A stretch of 64,000 nt of DNA from Arbacia lixula. Its lineage: Eukaryota; Echinodermata; Echinoidea; Arbacioida; Arbaciidae. Location: contig OZ022583.1 in assembly GCA_963669155.1 (NCBI GenBank), positions 12,878,559-12,942,558 of the forward strand. Direction: 5' to 3'. The translations under genes were made by a program, and so were the position numbers. This document shows positions 12,776 to 25,638 of the stretch, piece by piece (position 1 is the stretch's first letter; each line of letters starts with the position of its first letter). The notes beneath the pieces are model-generated. The model had not been told where the DNA came from. It searched no databases and was given only the letters and a program-made list of their open reading frames with translations.

Positions 12776-15649
12776 CTCTCTTTCTCACTCTCTCTTTCGC
12801 ACTAACCAGGTCAGCTACAATAATGTTTTAAAGTGCACAAATGATCAGTGCGTCGCCACTCAATTTGCGAGAATTACTTTCATCCTTGGATTTCCAACTA
12901 AAAATAGGTTAATACAGTTGCATGAAATGCAATGCTCTCAATTGACTTATTGTAAATGATCACTCAGATATGAAAGCAGTCATCTGGGATATGTGGAGAG
13001 CAATATTTGTCTAGTCTAATAAAAAGCCACATTAAATAAAGGTTATCCTGAATAAATCTACACTCGTGCTGTTAAGCCGTAGCATGCCAAACAGACTCCC
13101 TTTTTAGGGGATTTGTGTACATTAATGATGAACAAACACACACATAACACGTGAAGATTTAATGATGAATCGTGATGGACAGTTGACATATTACAAGCAT
13201 GAGTACATGTATCACATAAACTATCAGAAAGGAAGCTGTGATATATCTTTCAATCTCCCATATCTAAAAATGACAAATGCCTCAAGAGGAATCAATCTCC
13301 TCTGCGATCGGGCAAAATTTACTCTCCTAGTCTCAGAGAGAGAGAGAGAGAGAGACTGCGTCGATGCTGACCGAATGTTTGTGTAAATTTGCCAGGTGTA
13401 TTGGCACTGCCGCGGTGTGCGTGTGCATGCTAGTAGAGAGAGAGAGAGAGAGAGAGAGCAACCGCTTTTCGTACGCCATAGGGCGATCTGGTTTTGGTCT
13501 CAGTGAAACACGATCCTCTTATCGGTCGCTCGGCTTACAAAAGTGCATGACAGCGGCCGATAGCCAGAGGGGCCAATGGGCATCAGGGATGCATGCACCA
13601 ATTTTGTTTTGTCAATTGCTGTATGTGCATGCATGTACTCTATGTAATACTTGGCTTTCTACACGTACGAGTACGAAGAGTGCATTCAAAATCTTGATCA
13701 GAATATTTGCTTTGTATTAACTGTTATTTTCGTGGGCATTTTGTTTTCGCCAATTTTGCCAATTTAAAATCACATAAAATTATTGCTGCATTCATTTAAT
13801 GTAGAATGCATTTGTACATGTAGTGTATGTATGTATGTAGGGGCCATCTTGTGAAACATATGCACTCACTATACACTTAATATTATATGACAGCTTGATT
13901 TTGTTACTCTCGGCTACTGTATGTAGTTAAGCATTGTACTGAGTTTGTGGTTATGCATAATTCCTGTGCATTGAACTGTGGTTTATATTTCACAAGGATT
14001 TACTCAGATTTTGCTTGTTATTTGCTTTATTCATTTGTTGGTTGGATTGTGAATGACTTGATTTCTTGTGGTTTTGTTTGTCCCTAGGCTAGCTGAAATG
14101 TAGCCTTAATGGCTGACTGAGTTGATATTCACACCGCAACACATTGATCATTTAATAGTACAGTATGGGTCAATAGTTGACAGATTGTCAATTCTCCGTA
14201 TCGCATATAGCCAATATCAAGCGATATCACCTCGCGATACTGATATCTGATCGATTGCTCTTGGGACTTATACTTCCGGTAAGAGTTTGTCGTCGGCACA
14301 AAGTGACCTAGAGATCACTTTTTTGGATGAATTAAGCAGCGAACAATTTCTCTAGGGTTAAGGTTATGGTCAGGGTTAGGTACATGTATAGAATTAGGTT
14401 TAGGGTTAGGGTTAGGGTCAGGGTTAGGTTTAGAGTTAAAATTCATAAAATACCGTGGTCCCTATTGTATGGAATTGCTAAATGTTTGTGGACCGAAAGT
14501 TCATATCCCAAGAAATAAAGATAAAAAAATTACAGCGCCACACACATTCAGATTCAGAGAGCTACATGCGATAGGGAAAATTTGGAAGTGTGATTTGAAG
14601 AATCCGATACAAAAACACTGTATTTCTTTAACCCCATTCCTAATGGTAACTACATATGTATCAACATACTAAGTGCCACATTTGCGACAATCTTCCCGAT
14701 GCAGTACCGATAGCCGTGTTTAAGAATAGGAGTCATGCAAATAATGTGGGCTTTTTTTTCTCCTCTATTCCTGCTATTTTACATCTTTTTGATATTATTT
14801 TGTGGATCAAAATCATGGCAGAATACCCCAATATTGTGAATAGCGAATCTTATAAAGGGTGTGCGGCTTGTGCACTGTACTGTTAAAGGGCTCATACTGT
14901 ACTGGGGAGACAAAAAAGCCTTCAAAAGGCGATCGTGGGCAATCTTCTTGCCAATGGTATCAAATTCATGTATTGTCCATTTTAGAAACTCGCTGAAAGT
15001 TATTAGCCCTTAATGATCAACATTTGGAGTAATTAGTGATTAAATCATAAACTTTGACTAATTACTTCAAATGTGAATAATTTAAGGGCAAATAACTTTC
15101 AGCAAGTTTCTAAAATAGGCAATACATGAAGTTAAGACAATTGGCAAGAAGATTGCTCATGATCACCTTTTGAAGGCTTTTTTTGTCTTCCCAGTACAGT
15201 ATAATCCCTTTAATTCGTGGATACCGTTCGTTCTACACCATGTCCAATCCAACAGCATTTTCAGTGTCCATACATTGAACATGTGAGCAGTGTTTTGTAT
15301 GCTTGTGATAAATTTGTTCACCATATAATCATCAATAATATTATGGTTTTATGGTGTATCTGAACAGGTCTCATGGCAATGTACCATTCACAAACAAAAG
15401 CAAAACAGATATTATAATGTGGATAACAATAAGGTCTTGTTGATGTTTACCGTAGTATTGTGAACACTGCTAGCGATAAGAGCCCATCATTATTATTACC
15501 CCAGTCACTGTATCAATCTCTTCAACTTCTGGAGCTCCCTACTTCTCTCCCAATATGGAGGTATGGAGCAGCCATGTGGATTTAAAAAAAATGTTTTGCT
15601 GAAGAACAGAAGTGGCAGTTGCTGCGTTCAAACAATTTACTCCCCTGAT

Positions 15650-15696
<47 letters not shown>

Positions 15697-18600
15697 GGGG
15701 GGGGGGGGGTAACATCAGATCTGAGAAACTGCAGAGAGATGAGAGGGAGGTAAAGAAAAAAAAAGAGCAATTTGGAGAAAGAGAAAAATAGAAAAAGAGA
15801 AAGATAAAAATGAGAAAAATGATCCCCTACCCTGCATTGTACCTCTGACACAAGATTGACTCACATTATTTTCACATCTCATGAAGATTGGCGGGCCATG
15901 CAGAGAAAATACTGTACACAGTCTGAGTGTAGTGTACACACACATGAAGGACTACTTGCAAGGTATTTCAATTACAGTGTATGTTGACAATGTGTGCATC
16001 TTAACTCATTTATTATGGTGACCAGGGCCCCGTAACATAAAGGTTTGCAATCACTTGCAAAATGGCATTGGCCAATCAACATCATTGTTCCATGCGCTTT
16101 TGTTCAAAAGACTGAGCAGTAGCCAATCAGAATTTGTCTTTGAAATTTGCGATTGATTGCAAACCTTTATGTTACGGGACCCAGGTAGCATATGTACAGG
16201 TATGTAAATGCCACACAACTTTGAGAACAAAACATTTCAGTATTTTGTTCCAGTCTGATCATGCTTGCCTGCATGCAATGTAAATGTTTCGTTTGGACCT
16301 GTTCCATAGTGAGTTTTTAAGTGCATCCTAGAAACATGCCTATTACATGTATATTACCCAATCAAAAAACAACAAGATGTTTACATAATGAAGAAGCAAA
16401 AAAATTGGGCTTACACATGTTATAGTTTGCACACCAATACCCCTGTTAGACTAGGCTCCCCCAAAGAGCCAACAGTGAGAGAAAAAAACATTAAATAGGG
16501 TGAAAACATTAATTAATTTCTCAAGCTACCTCAAGACCACAAAATATCTTAGTTTGAAAGGGTTTTTATATGAAAGTTCTTCACTCCTGCAAAATTTGCA
16601 AACCCTAATTAAGCATGTCCAAACACGACGAACACACAGCACTTTGCATTAAGCAACAACAGAAACAGCTGTCCAGAGGCTAATCGGGGCAAGCACAATA
16701 TCACCATATTGGATTATCATTTTAAGCTTGGAGTGCTTCAATTCCTGTCTGTGTGCGCAAGATTTACTTCTCAGAAACAAGGGATACTGGGAAAGTTCAA
16801 CCCAATTAAGAGAAGGGATTGAAGGCAGCGCGATCTGTCTGCACTTTTGGTTGCTTGTTTACTATGGACATCAAAGCTTGCGTTGTGTCACACTCGCAGG
16901 CACACTCCAGCCCTAATGGATACTGATCAGTCGCTCCATTTACATGTGCAAAAAAAAATTGTGAATATAGTGCTCTTGTTGGCTGAAGTGTGTAATGTTT
17001 AAATTATAAATGATATCACTCCTAGCCTTGCCTTCAGGCTCTCATACATTTCTATTTCTTCATTTCTCCCTTTGTCCCTGCGAAAGAATTGGGAATGATA
17101 TGTCTACTGCAGCGAGACTTAAATTATTTTCTGGGTTGGGCTAATGATAAAAGTACAAATTATTATTTATCATTGTAATCATACACACATGTTCTGTACT
17201 TTTATCTAATCATTCAAGTATACAGTATGTAATCCTCGTGTTTAATTGTGTTTTTGTTTGTTAGTTTGTTTGTTTTCTCTTGTTTACTTATGTGTTACAT
17301 GTTTAAAGGGCTAACCGGCCCTCACAGGTGCTTGCACCTTCTCGGTTAGCCCTCACATTTTATTGTCATTGTAGTTATTGTTGTATGTATGTTTTGTTTT
17401 TGTTTTCTTATGCAAAATAAATTTGAATTGAATTGAATTGAAAAATTGAATTGACCCATTCATTGAATATTGGCATTAAGAGTGCCATACGAAAGGAGAG
17501 AAGAAGAAGAGAAGAAGAAGATTGAATATTATATTTTGGATTAAGATGTCAGACAGCCTGGAAGCTAGGCTATGTCCCAGCTAGCTTACATTGTACAAGT
17601 CTTCTTACATCCTTCGTTCATGTATGCCATCTCTTTGAGGCATTTGGTTGTGATGATGATATTCCTGGCTGGGACGATGGGAAGCACATGAGCAGCGGGC
17701 GGTATAAGTGCTCAAAATATTATTACCCAGGCCTCGTGTTATGTATCTGTCAGCGCTGCTGAGCAAAGAATGGATCAAAGAGTGAGTAGTCTAACTTCCA
17801 AACTGTTGAGTATTACTACTCCCAGGTATTTGATGAATAGGTCTGGTTACAGTAGACTAATTATTCTTGATTTCTTCTCCATGTGGGATAGGATGGGAAA
17901 TGAGGAGATTGAAAATGTGACTAGTCTAGCGAGTACTAAACTCAATATTTTCAGTTTTGATTAAAATGTCCAACAGACTGGAGGCTAAGCTAAAGAGTAA
18001 GAGGCCCCTGGGATCCAGGGGAGGGTGTCATTTAGGAGATGAGGAGAGAGCGGGGGTAGGAGTGGATGAATAGAAATAGAGGGGAGAGGGCATGGGGAGG
18101 GCTGGGTAGTTGGAAGAGAGGAAGAGATAGTGCTTGATGTAGAAATGGGAATAGTGAAAGGGGGAGATTTCCAGAGGAGTGGATAGAGGGGAGGAGATGA
18201 CATACGGATAGGGGAAGATGAATAGAAAGAGAGGGGAGAGGGCATGGGAATCGAGGGCTGGGTAGGTTGGAAAAGAGGAAGAGATAGAGCTTGATGTAGA
18301 AATGGGAATAGTGAAAGGGGGAGATTGCCAGAGGAGTGGATAGAGGGGAGGAGATGGCATAGGGAGAGGGGTAGATGAATAGAAATAGAGGGGAGAGGAC
18401 ATTGGGAGGGCTGGGTGGGTTGAAAGAGATAAGGTGATAAAGCTTGGAGTAGGAATGAGAGTGGGAGGTGGGTAGATGGTAGAGGGATGGATAGAGAAGG
18501 GAAGTGGGAATGGGGATGGATGGAGTAGAGTGAAGGAGGGGAAAGACAATTAGACAGAGTTAGAGATGGGGGAAGGGGGTGGAAAGGGGAGGGAAAGGGG

Positions 18601-21600
18601 GAGGGAGAGGGGAGCGAAAGGGGAGGGAAAGGGGGAGTGGGAGAGAGGTGGCTCAGAGGGTGGATAGATGAGGAGAAGAGGGATCGATCAAAAGAGAAAA
18701 GAGCAAACGGGAACCTTGGGAAATCAAGAGGAATGGAGACCAAGCTTCAGATTAGAGAAGAGTGAATGTCAGGGAGAAAGCAAGCAAGAAAAAAAATGTG
18801 GAAAACTGGGGAAACTGGAGGCATGGGGAGCAAGATTCAGATTAGACGCAGAGTGATAAAGAAGAGGGGAATGATGGATTAGAGGTGAGATGGAGATGGA
18901 GAGAAGAGTTAAAGTTAGGTAGAAAGCAAGCAAGCAAGCATCAGAATGTTTTGATTTTGTTGCCGAATGGCTTCCACGGTAGCGGGCATCTCGCCTGTCT
19001 GGAGCTTGGGGGAGCAGTAGGTACGGTAACAGTGCGGTGCAGCATTGGGGCACAATCCTAGTGGTAAACACTAATAAGATTGAATTAAAGCGGATGGCTG
19101 TTTGCATGCCAAAGCGTCTCCGGGGGCAATTTGGCCTAAGTGTGGCATTAAGGCCTTTCCATTCTGAGTGGCAGGCCCACTACTGAATCAAAATTCTTCT
19201 CCCTCGCTGAAATGCGTAACAGGGAATGGCAGCCCCTGTTCAGACTGGACAGGAGCCTCGCATGGAATGGAACCAATGTTAGAGCGTCCACCGCTGCAGA
19301 CGTTGGGCTATATTCATGAAACTTTGCTAGTTAACACTACTATGTAACACTAGTTAACACTAACACTAGTTACATATACTTACTTGTGCATTCAGCTAAA
19401 TGTAGCAAGGTTATATGAATATGGCCCCTGAATATGTTGCCCTTGTGAACTTGGTTTACATGTACATGTAAGATGTCAATGGTGACCACAAGTCTTGCCT
19501 GAAAGAAATGTGCTTGGTAGAGAGATGTGTGCATAATGAAATAAGACTCAAGATATTAGTAATTAATCTAACTTCCTATTCAGAATTAATTTTGCTTTGT
19601 TAGTAGAATCGTGATTTTAAAAGCAATTACTAGAAATACATGCTGACCAAACATTCTAGAATCATTGTATCAAGAAAGTGAAGCTTACCTGAAAGAAGTG
19701 CATTTGCAGCTCAATAATTTTCTTTTTTCTTTTAGTGGAGATGTGTATATGCATTCAATGAAGTCAAAATATGAAATTAATCTCTTTTGCCATTACTAGA
19801 ATCATTATTTCAAAGGCAATTATGCCTACAATTGATCAACCAAAAAGGTACCAGAAAGTGACAACAGGTTATTTCTACCCAGTATCTATAGAGCACTTGG
19901 CATTTGCAAGGGGTTGACAAGTGGCTGCAGTGTAGTTTAAAAACCATTGAAAGAAAAACAGACAAAAACATGATATTCCAGACAATTATGGGCAGAAGAT
20001 TGAGACTTCTTGTTTTCTTCCAGGGCTTATGAAAAGTGGGCCAGAGAAAGGACAAGAAGCAACATAATATGAGAAAAGTGCAATTATGGCATCATAGCTG
20101 CACAACCAAGTGGCCAAGTTGTGCCCAAAAATAGTGTCCATTCATAATTTTCTTATTAGTTGACCAATATAAATTTTTCTCAAAATTTTGTTGCCCTGCT
20201 TCTCAGATGTTTCTGCTTCTATTGAGAGTAAGTCATTATTGGACTGGAGTTCCCTTAGCTTTCTTGAGCTAATGTTACTTTCTCATTAGTTTGATTAGAA
20301 ATACAATATCTGTGTTTAAATATTTTATATTTATAATTTTATAGGGCAGTAATAGAAACGGTGATAACAACCAAATAACCTTGATCTCTCTGGTTTTCTT
20401 TTTTTTGTAAAACATACATTTTGTGTAAACAGGTCTCCATTGCTTTACCAACTTCATGGAATAATGATTCTGGGCAATGTTTAAAATGGATGTGAAGGGG
20501 GTACAAGACTGCCGCTGCCAATAATCTCTTGCAATTTCAAGGCTCTTCTGCCAACAGAAATGCGGAGGAGGGGAGTAGGGGGAGATGGGGGGGAGTGGGA
20601 GAATTTTCAGCCATGTTTGTGCTCAAGTCAAGTGGGCCCTGAATATTTTACGTTCAGCTTGTCAGCTGACTGACTGAGAGTATTGATTAGGAAAGTTAAT
20701 TTTCTAAATGGCCTTTCAGGTTTGTCTAACGTCTTACAGTCATCCCTTTTGTTTCAATATTTGATGCCAATTACTGTGTGAATTAGGTTTTATTTGAAGG
20801 TTCTGGTAGTAACCAATGTGAAGTAAAATACTTGTACATGATAAATGGTTCAATGTATATTACACTGTAGACTAGTTACAGTAGATGAGATACGTGCCTT
20901 AAGTGTATCATGCCTTTATAATATGTGAGCTGCAATTTCATTTTGACATGTTTTTTTCCCCATATCATTGAAGCAGATCCCATTTCAGCTCAGTGTTCCC
21001 ATACAAATTTTCTCTTTTAGAATTCACTTCTCATAAGTTTTTTTTTTTTTTCATACTCTCTTGGGTTTTTCCAGGGGTATCAAAGCTCACCCCTTTCCCA
21101 GGAGTATTACACATTTGTGCTTCGCTTTTGTGGTAATTTTCCCTGGACCAGGACAAACTGATTACTTCAGAGTGTTGACGCACTGCCAAGAGCGCTTTCA
21201 CTGCTGTTACTAGTCTCAGACAATTCAGACCCACTGATTTCTACCCCTGGCATATGACCATATAATCTGTAGGCATAGACTCAGTAATGACATATTTTGT
21301 GTCTGGTGAGATCAGACTAATAGCACAACTTAAAGACAGCCAGTCCCTTTTTCAGATCACCACAAAACCATCGAAACATTGGCAAAACATATAGAGAAAT
21401 GTTAGCAAGCTGTATATTCATAATTTGAAACTGATACATAGTGTAAAATTCAAATAATGCACGTAAACAACGTCTGATTAATAGTCTTTACCCCAGGCTC
21501 TTAGCAGTTTGTGTTGAAATATCTTCTTTATTGATTAATCTGTTTATTAAATTAAAAAACGCATTATGAAAAAAAATGTTCTATAGAAGGAATCATCTCC

Positions 21601-24600
21601 AAAGTTTGGTAATTACTCATAAAATTAGGATTTCACACATGCATAATAACCACATAGATACTGTAACAACGACTCATACTTTTTTTGTAGTACGAAAAAA
21701 AGTCGGTTTGAAATTTAACGGCTAAATTTGTTTACATATACAGAAAGCTTCAACATGCTATATTCATAGAAATGGTCTTGAATCACACTTTCTTCAATTT
21801 ACGATCGTGATAGACGATTCAAATTTTAAGCTTGCAAAAGGGACGAACAATCTTTAACCAACCTCATCATAAAAGGGACGGCCTATACAATGTACGCATA
21901 ACACAGTTGATCTGCCTGCACAGATATTATTGTACACACACTATCTCAAAACACTGGGCTATAAGATAAGACTAGCGTCTGTCTTTCCAGTTCTGGCTCA
22001 GAAGGAATGGACAAACATGTAAGAGCTGACTGTAGTCTTGACCTGCAGTTTCATACTCATTTGACTGGCTGACTAACATGAGTTTGTACTTTCAAGTCAT
22101 GTACAGCTACATGTACATGTCTCAGAGCTGCCAAGTAGTACCGATTTTCAGTATTTCCTACTGAAATTTGAAAAGAATATCAAAGACTTCATGCAAAAAT
22201 ACTGATTTTCTAAGATCTAGCTCATGGGTTGCTCTATTGTCTTTATTTGAAAATCCAGATTTTTTCCCCATCAAAATACTGATTGTCAGCCTTCAGATTA
22301 CTGAAATATTGTGATGAAGGTTGGCAGCCCTGATGTCTATGTACATGTACCATCGGTTGGAGCTGCACATTCAATGAATGGGAACCAGTGATCATACACG
22401 GCAGAACGGCTCTGCCGTGATAACAGGGAGCTTTCGTTATAACCCCGAGAACCGAGAACAGTGAGCAATCTGTTCTAGCCGTCCGTCCGCGGGAGTCACA
22501 GGCGCTTTCGCAAAATAAGACAGAGAACGCGAACGGCGGTGCGTGGGACGTCATCTGACCCCCTGACACCCTTCGACCCGGGCGCATGTGCGATTTGCAA
22601 TGACATCATCTGTACGGGCGCTGATTGGCTGCTGTCCGCAACTCGTCGAGAACGAGAAATCTCAAAATTCCCGTCCGCACAGACAGCGAGGCGGAGGGTG
22701 GCGCATGCGCAGATCGATCTTCGTATTGGATTACCGTTCTGGAGCCCGTCCGTCCTCAAAACGAAAGCTCGCTAACATCTCTTTCCTCTCCACCAATCAT
22801 ACTCATCTTGTCAATATCTACCATGTGTTGATGATAAATATTAAAGTTCCCCTTTTCCCTTCTTGTCTTCGTTGATCAACATTACAGTATATTTTTAGAT
22901 GAAAATGAGATGACAAATACCAACTCATTCCCATCTGGCTGTTAACATTTAAAGCATGTTATGTAGTCAACTCCCCCTTTCCCCCTTCTTGTCTTCATTG
23001 ATGAACATTATGGTATATTTTTAGATGAAAATGAGATGACAAACGCTAACTCATCCCTATCTGTTAATTATAAAGCATATTATTTAGTCAACTCCCTTTT
23101 TTGTATCATCATGGCTCTTAAGCATCATATGAGTCACTGCAGTCAATTTTTAAGAGCCATGTTAAATTCAACATTCACTGTACAGTATGTACATCCATCT
23201 TGAACTACTCTATACATGTACCATGGAGTCATACAGTGAATCCATACATAGTGTATCCAAGATCATCGCATAGCTTGAAATGTCATACAAGTACATTGAT
23301 AGTAATATGCAGCTGGCTGGAATTGTATTTTCAAATTTCCTGCACCATTATTGATACAATTGTTGTGTTTGTTTAACTCTTTATATGCCATATGTGCTCT
23401 TTTCACAAGCAATTTAGACAAGGCCATCAGTTGAATTTGGCACACAGAGGGTAAAGCTACTAACAACAACAAATACACTTTATGTACTGTACATGATTAT
23501 TTGCTTTGAAAGAGTTTATTGCATTGCCCTGCTTGTGCATGACATTTTTAAAGAAAAGAGTACCTGTGTGTTACATGTACTTTGATTCGTACACCTTTAG
23601 TACAGTACATCATGAATTTCTTATCACAATTCATAATTTGAATATATGCCATTTTCATTAACTTTGAGAACTTTATAGATGTTTGTGCATACTCTTTTAG
23701 TTTGCTTGTTTCCTGGTACAATGTTATAACTGGTAGATCTTGAAGGGATGTAGATTACAGTGTACAGTGTTATGTACATGTATTTGTGATCTATTTGTTA
23801 TATTTTGAGTGGTATCTGCTATTTTGAACTTGGAAAAAAAAAAGTAGTGAAGTCAGAAATGTGAATGTCATCATGCCTTGAAGCAGCTGCAGCATAGAGA
23901 TATCACCATGGCAACCAAGGTTAGCATGAACTGTCCTCCTCATCTCTCGTTAGTGGTTCACCATCTGCGGATGTTGTTTTCTTGTTCTCATTAGGGGATG
24001 GATAAGCCAGTGTGGGGACCCTCAGGATGGCTGTACAAGAACTTTGCCAAATGAAGCCTCGTGAACATGGACAGACATACAGACATATACTGTGACAGAC
24101 ATGTAGACATATACTGTGAACATGGACAGACATATACTGAGAACATGGACAGACATATACTGTGAACATGGACAGACATATACTGTGAACATGGACAGAC
24201 ATATACTGTGCATAATGTACATCTTTCTGTACATACACACGTACATACATACATGTAGCACATGCTTTACTTACTTTTCTTATCTCTACTTCAATCCAAT
24301 GATTAAGGTGCGTCTTCATTAGCCCAATCAGGCGAAATAGCGAGCTAGTTTGCTGATCTGGGCGACTAGCTTGAAGTTGCAGTCGCATCTTCATTAGCTC
24401 GAAACTCGGGATACGAAAGCTAGGGATACGTAACTAGGCTCAGTATGGCTTCATGAACATGGCCCTATGCAGGATATTAAAGTTTGTCGACTTGTAAAAT
24501 GAGAAATGCAAATATCCTTCCAATCAGCAAAAAAAAAATCAAATTGATGACATACCATAGAACTTGGGGTGATTTCATGATTTATGGAGCCATGTTGGGA

Positions 24601-25592
24601 CTTTTATGGTGTCTGCTGTTCACAAGGCAAAATATTTAGGCTATTTGGGCTTGTTTAGGATACTAGTATTACAGATTAATGTCCTCTCCATAACCCACTT
24701 TATTAATAACTATTAAAAGGAAGGAAAAAATATGCAAAAATTACCTATATGTGTAGCCGTTAAGCTGAGTTCCTCATGTAAAGGGATCACAAAAATGGTC
24801 ACAGATCCTGCACAATTGTGCACCGTAAGTTATAGAAAGACCCTGATACCTGTAGTTGAAATGAAATGGCAATGTATACATCTAGGCTGGTTAACAGTCA
24901 ATATGTTGCAGCCATGCTTGGGTCTGCAATGAGAGACCAACATTAAATTGGCCATGAATCTACATGTACTCCGTCCAGGCCTCCTGGGGCAGACTGTCAC
25001 CCCGGGGGAATTCTCAGCAAGAACTTGACATTGACCTTGCTCCCTCTCTTCTCTCAGTCTAGCCTCATTCACACTCAAAAACATAACTGTTGAACATTTA
25101 AGAAAAGCACGATGTTTGACTGCTAACATAATGGTGGTAATATTTTGGCAAGTAGTGTGCATGCATGTACTCCATGTCTGCTGGGCAATTGGACTTCATG
25201 CAACGTGCATGAGTCGTGGGTAAAAAAAAAACGGCAAGCTAAAAATTATTTCATGTGTGATCGCTTGCACTGGCAAATTATCGGCATGTTTTTTTTTTTG
25301 CTGCTAGTGTGAATGGCCCTTCTGTCCCTTGCAGTGCCCCAAGTGTTGCCTTGACAGGGTATGTGATTTGAGTCTGTAGATCAGTCCGATTAACAATGGT
25401 ACATGAAATGTGCACTTAATCTATTAGTCTTTCCTGAGCTGGTTCAAATTGACTGGTTTACACACCATATCTATACCAGATCTTCCATACATGTATATTG
25501 CCCAGGGCTGGTTCAAATTGACTGGTTTACTTACCATATCTATACCAGATCTTCCATACATGTATATTGCCTGCTACTTTCAGTTCTTCTAA

Positions 25593-25638
<46 letters not shown>

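Noticed and set aside
12069-12959. Long open frames (up to 296 codons) rich in Ser/Leu/Phe
   Set aside because: They arise from a polypyrimidine low-complexity tract; all three frames are open with no domain or splice context.
17309-17350. GGGCTAACCG..CGGTTAGCCC hairpin as a tRNA or terminator
   Set aside because: No cloverleaf or tRNA promoter boxes, and bacterial-type terminators do not apply; it fits a retroelement 3' stem.
17770-17964. 64-codon frame MDQRVSSLTS.. found in both blocks
   Set aside because: About 12 of 64 residues differ between blocks, against zero in the real exons, so it is not under protein selection.
17985-18743. 252-codon Pro/Ser-rich frame on the minus strand
   Set aside because: It lies in a purine-rich minisatellite; the block B version is broken differently, so it is not a conserved protein.
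22496-22759. 87-codon minus-strand frame in the CpG-rich island, open in both blocks
   Set aside because: Several amino acid changes between blocks, no family match, and GC-rich DNA favours chance frames; a regulatory reading is better.
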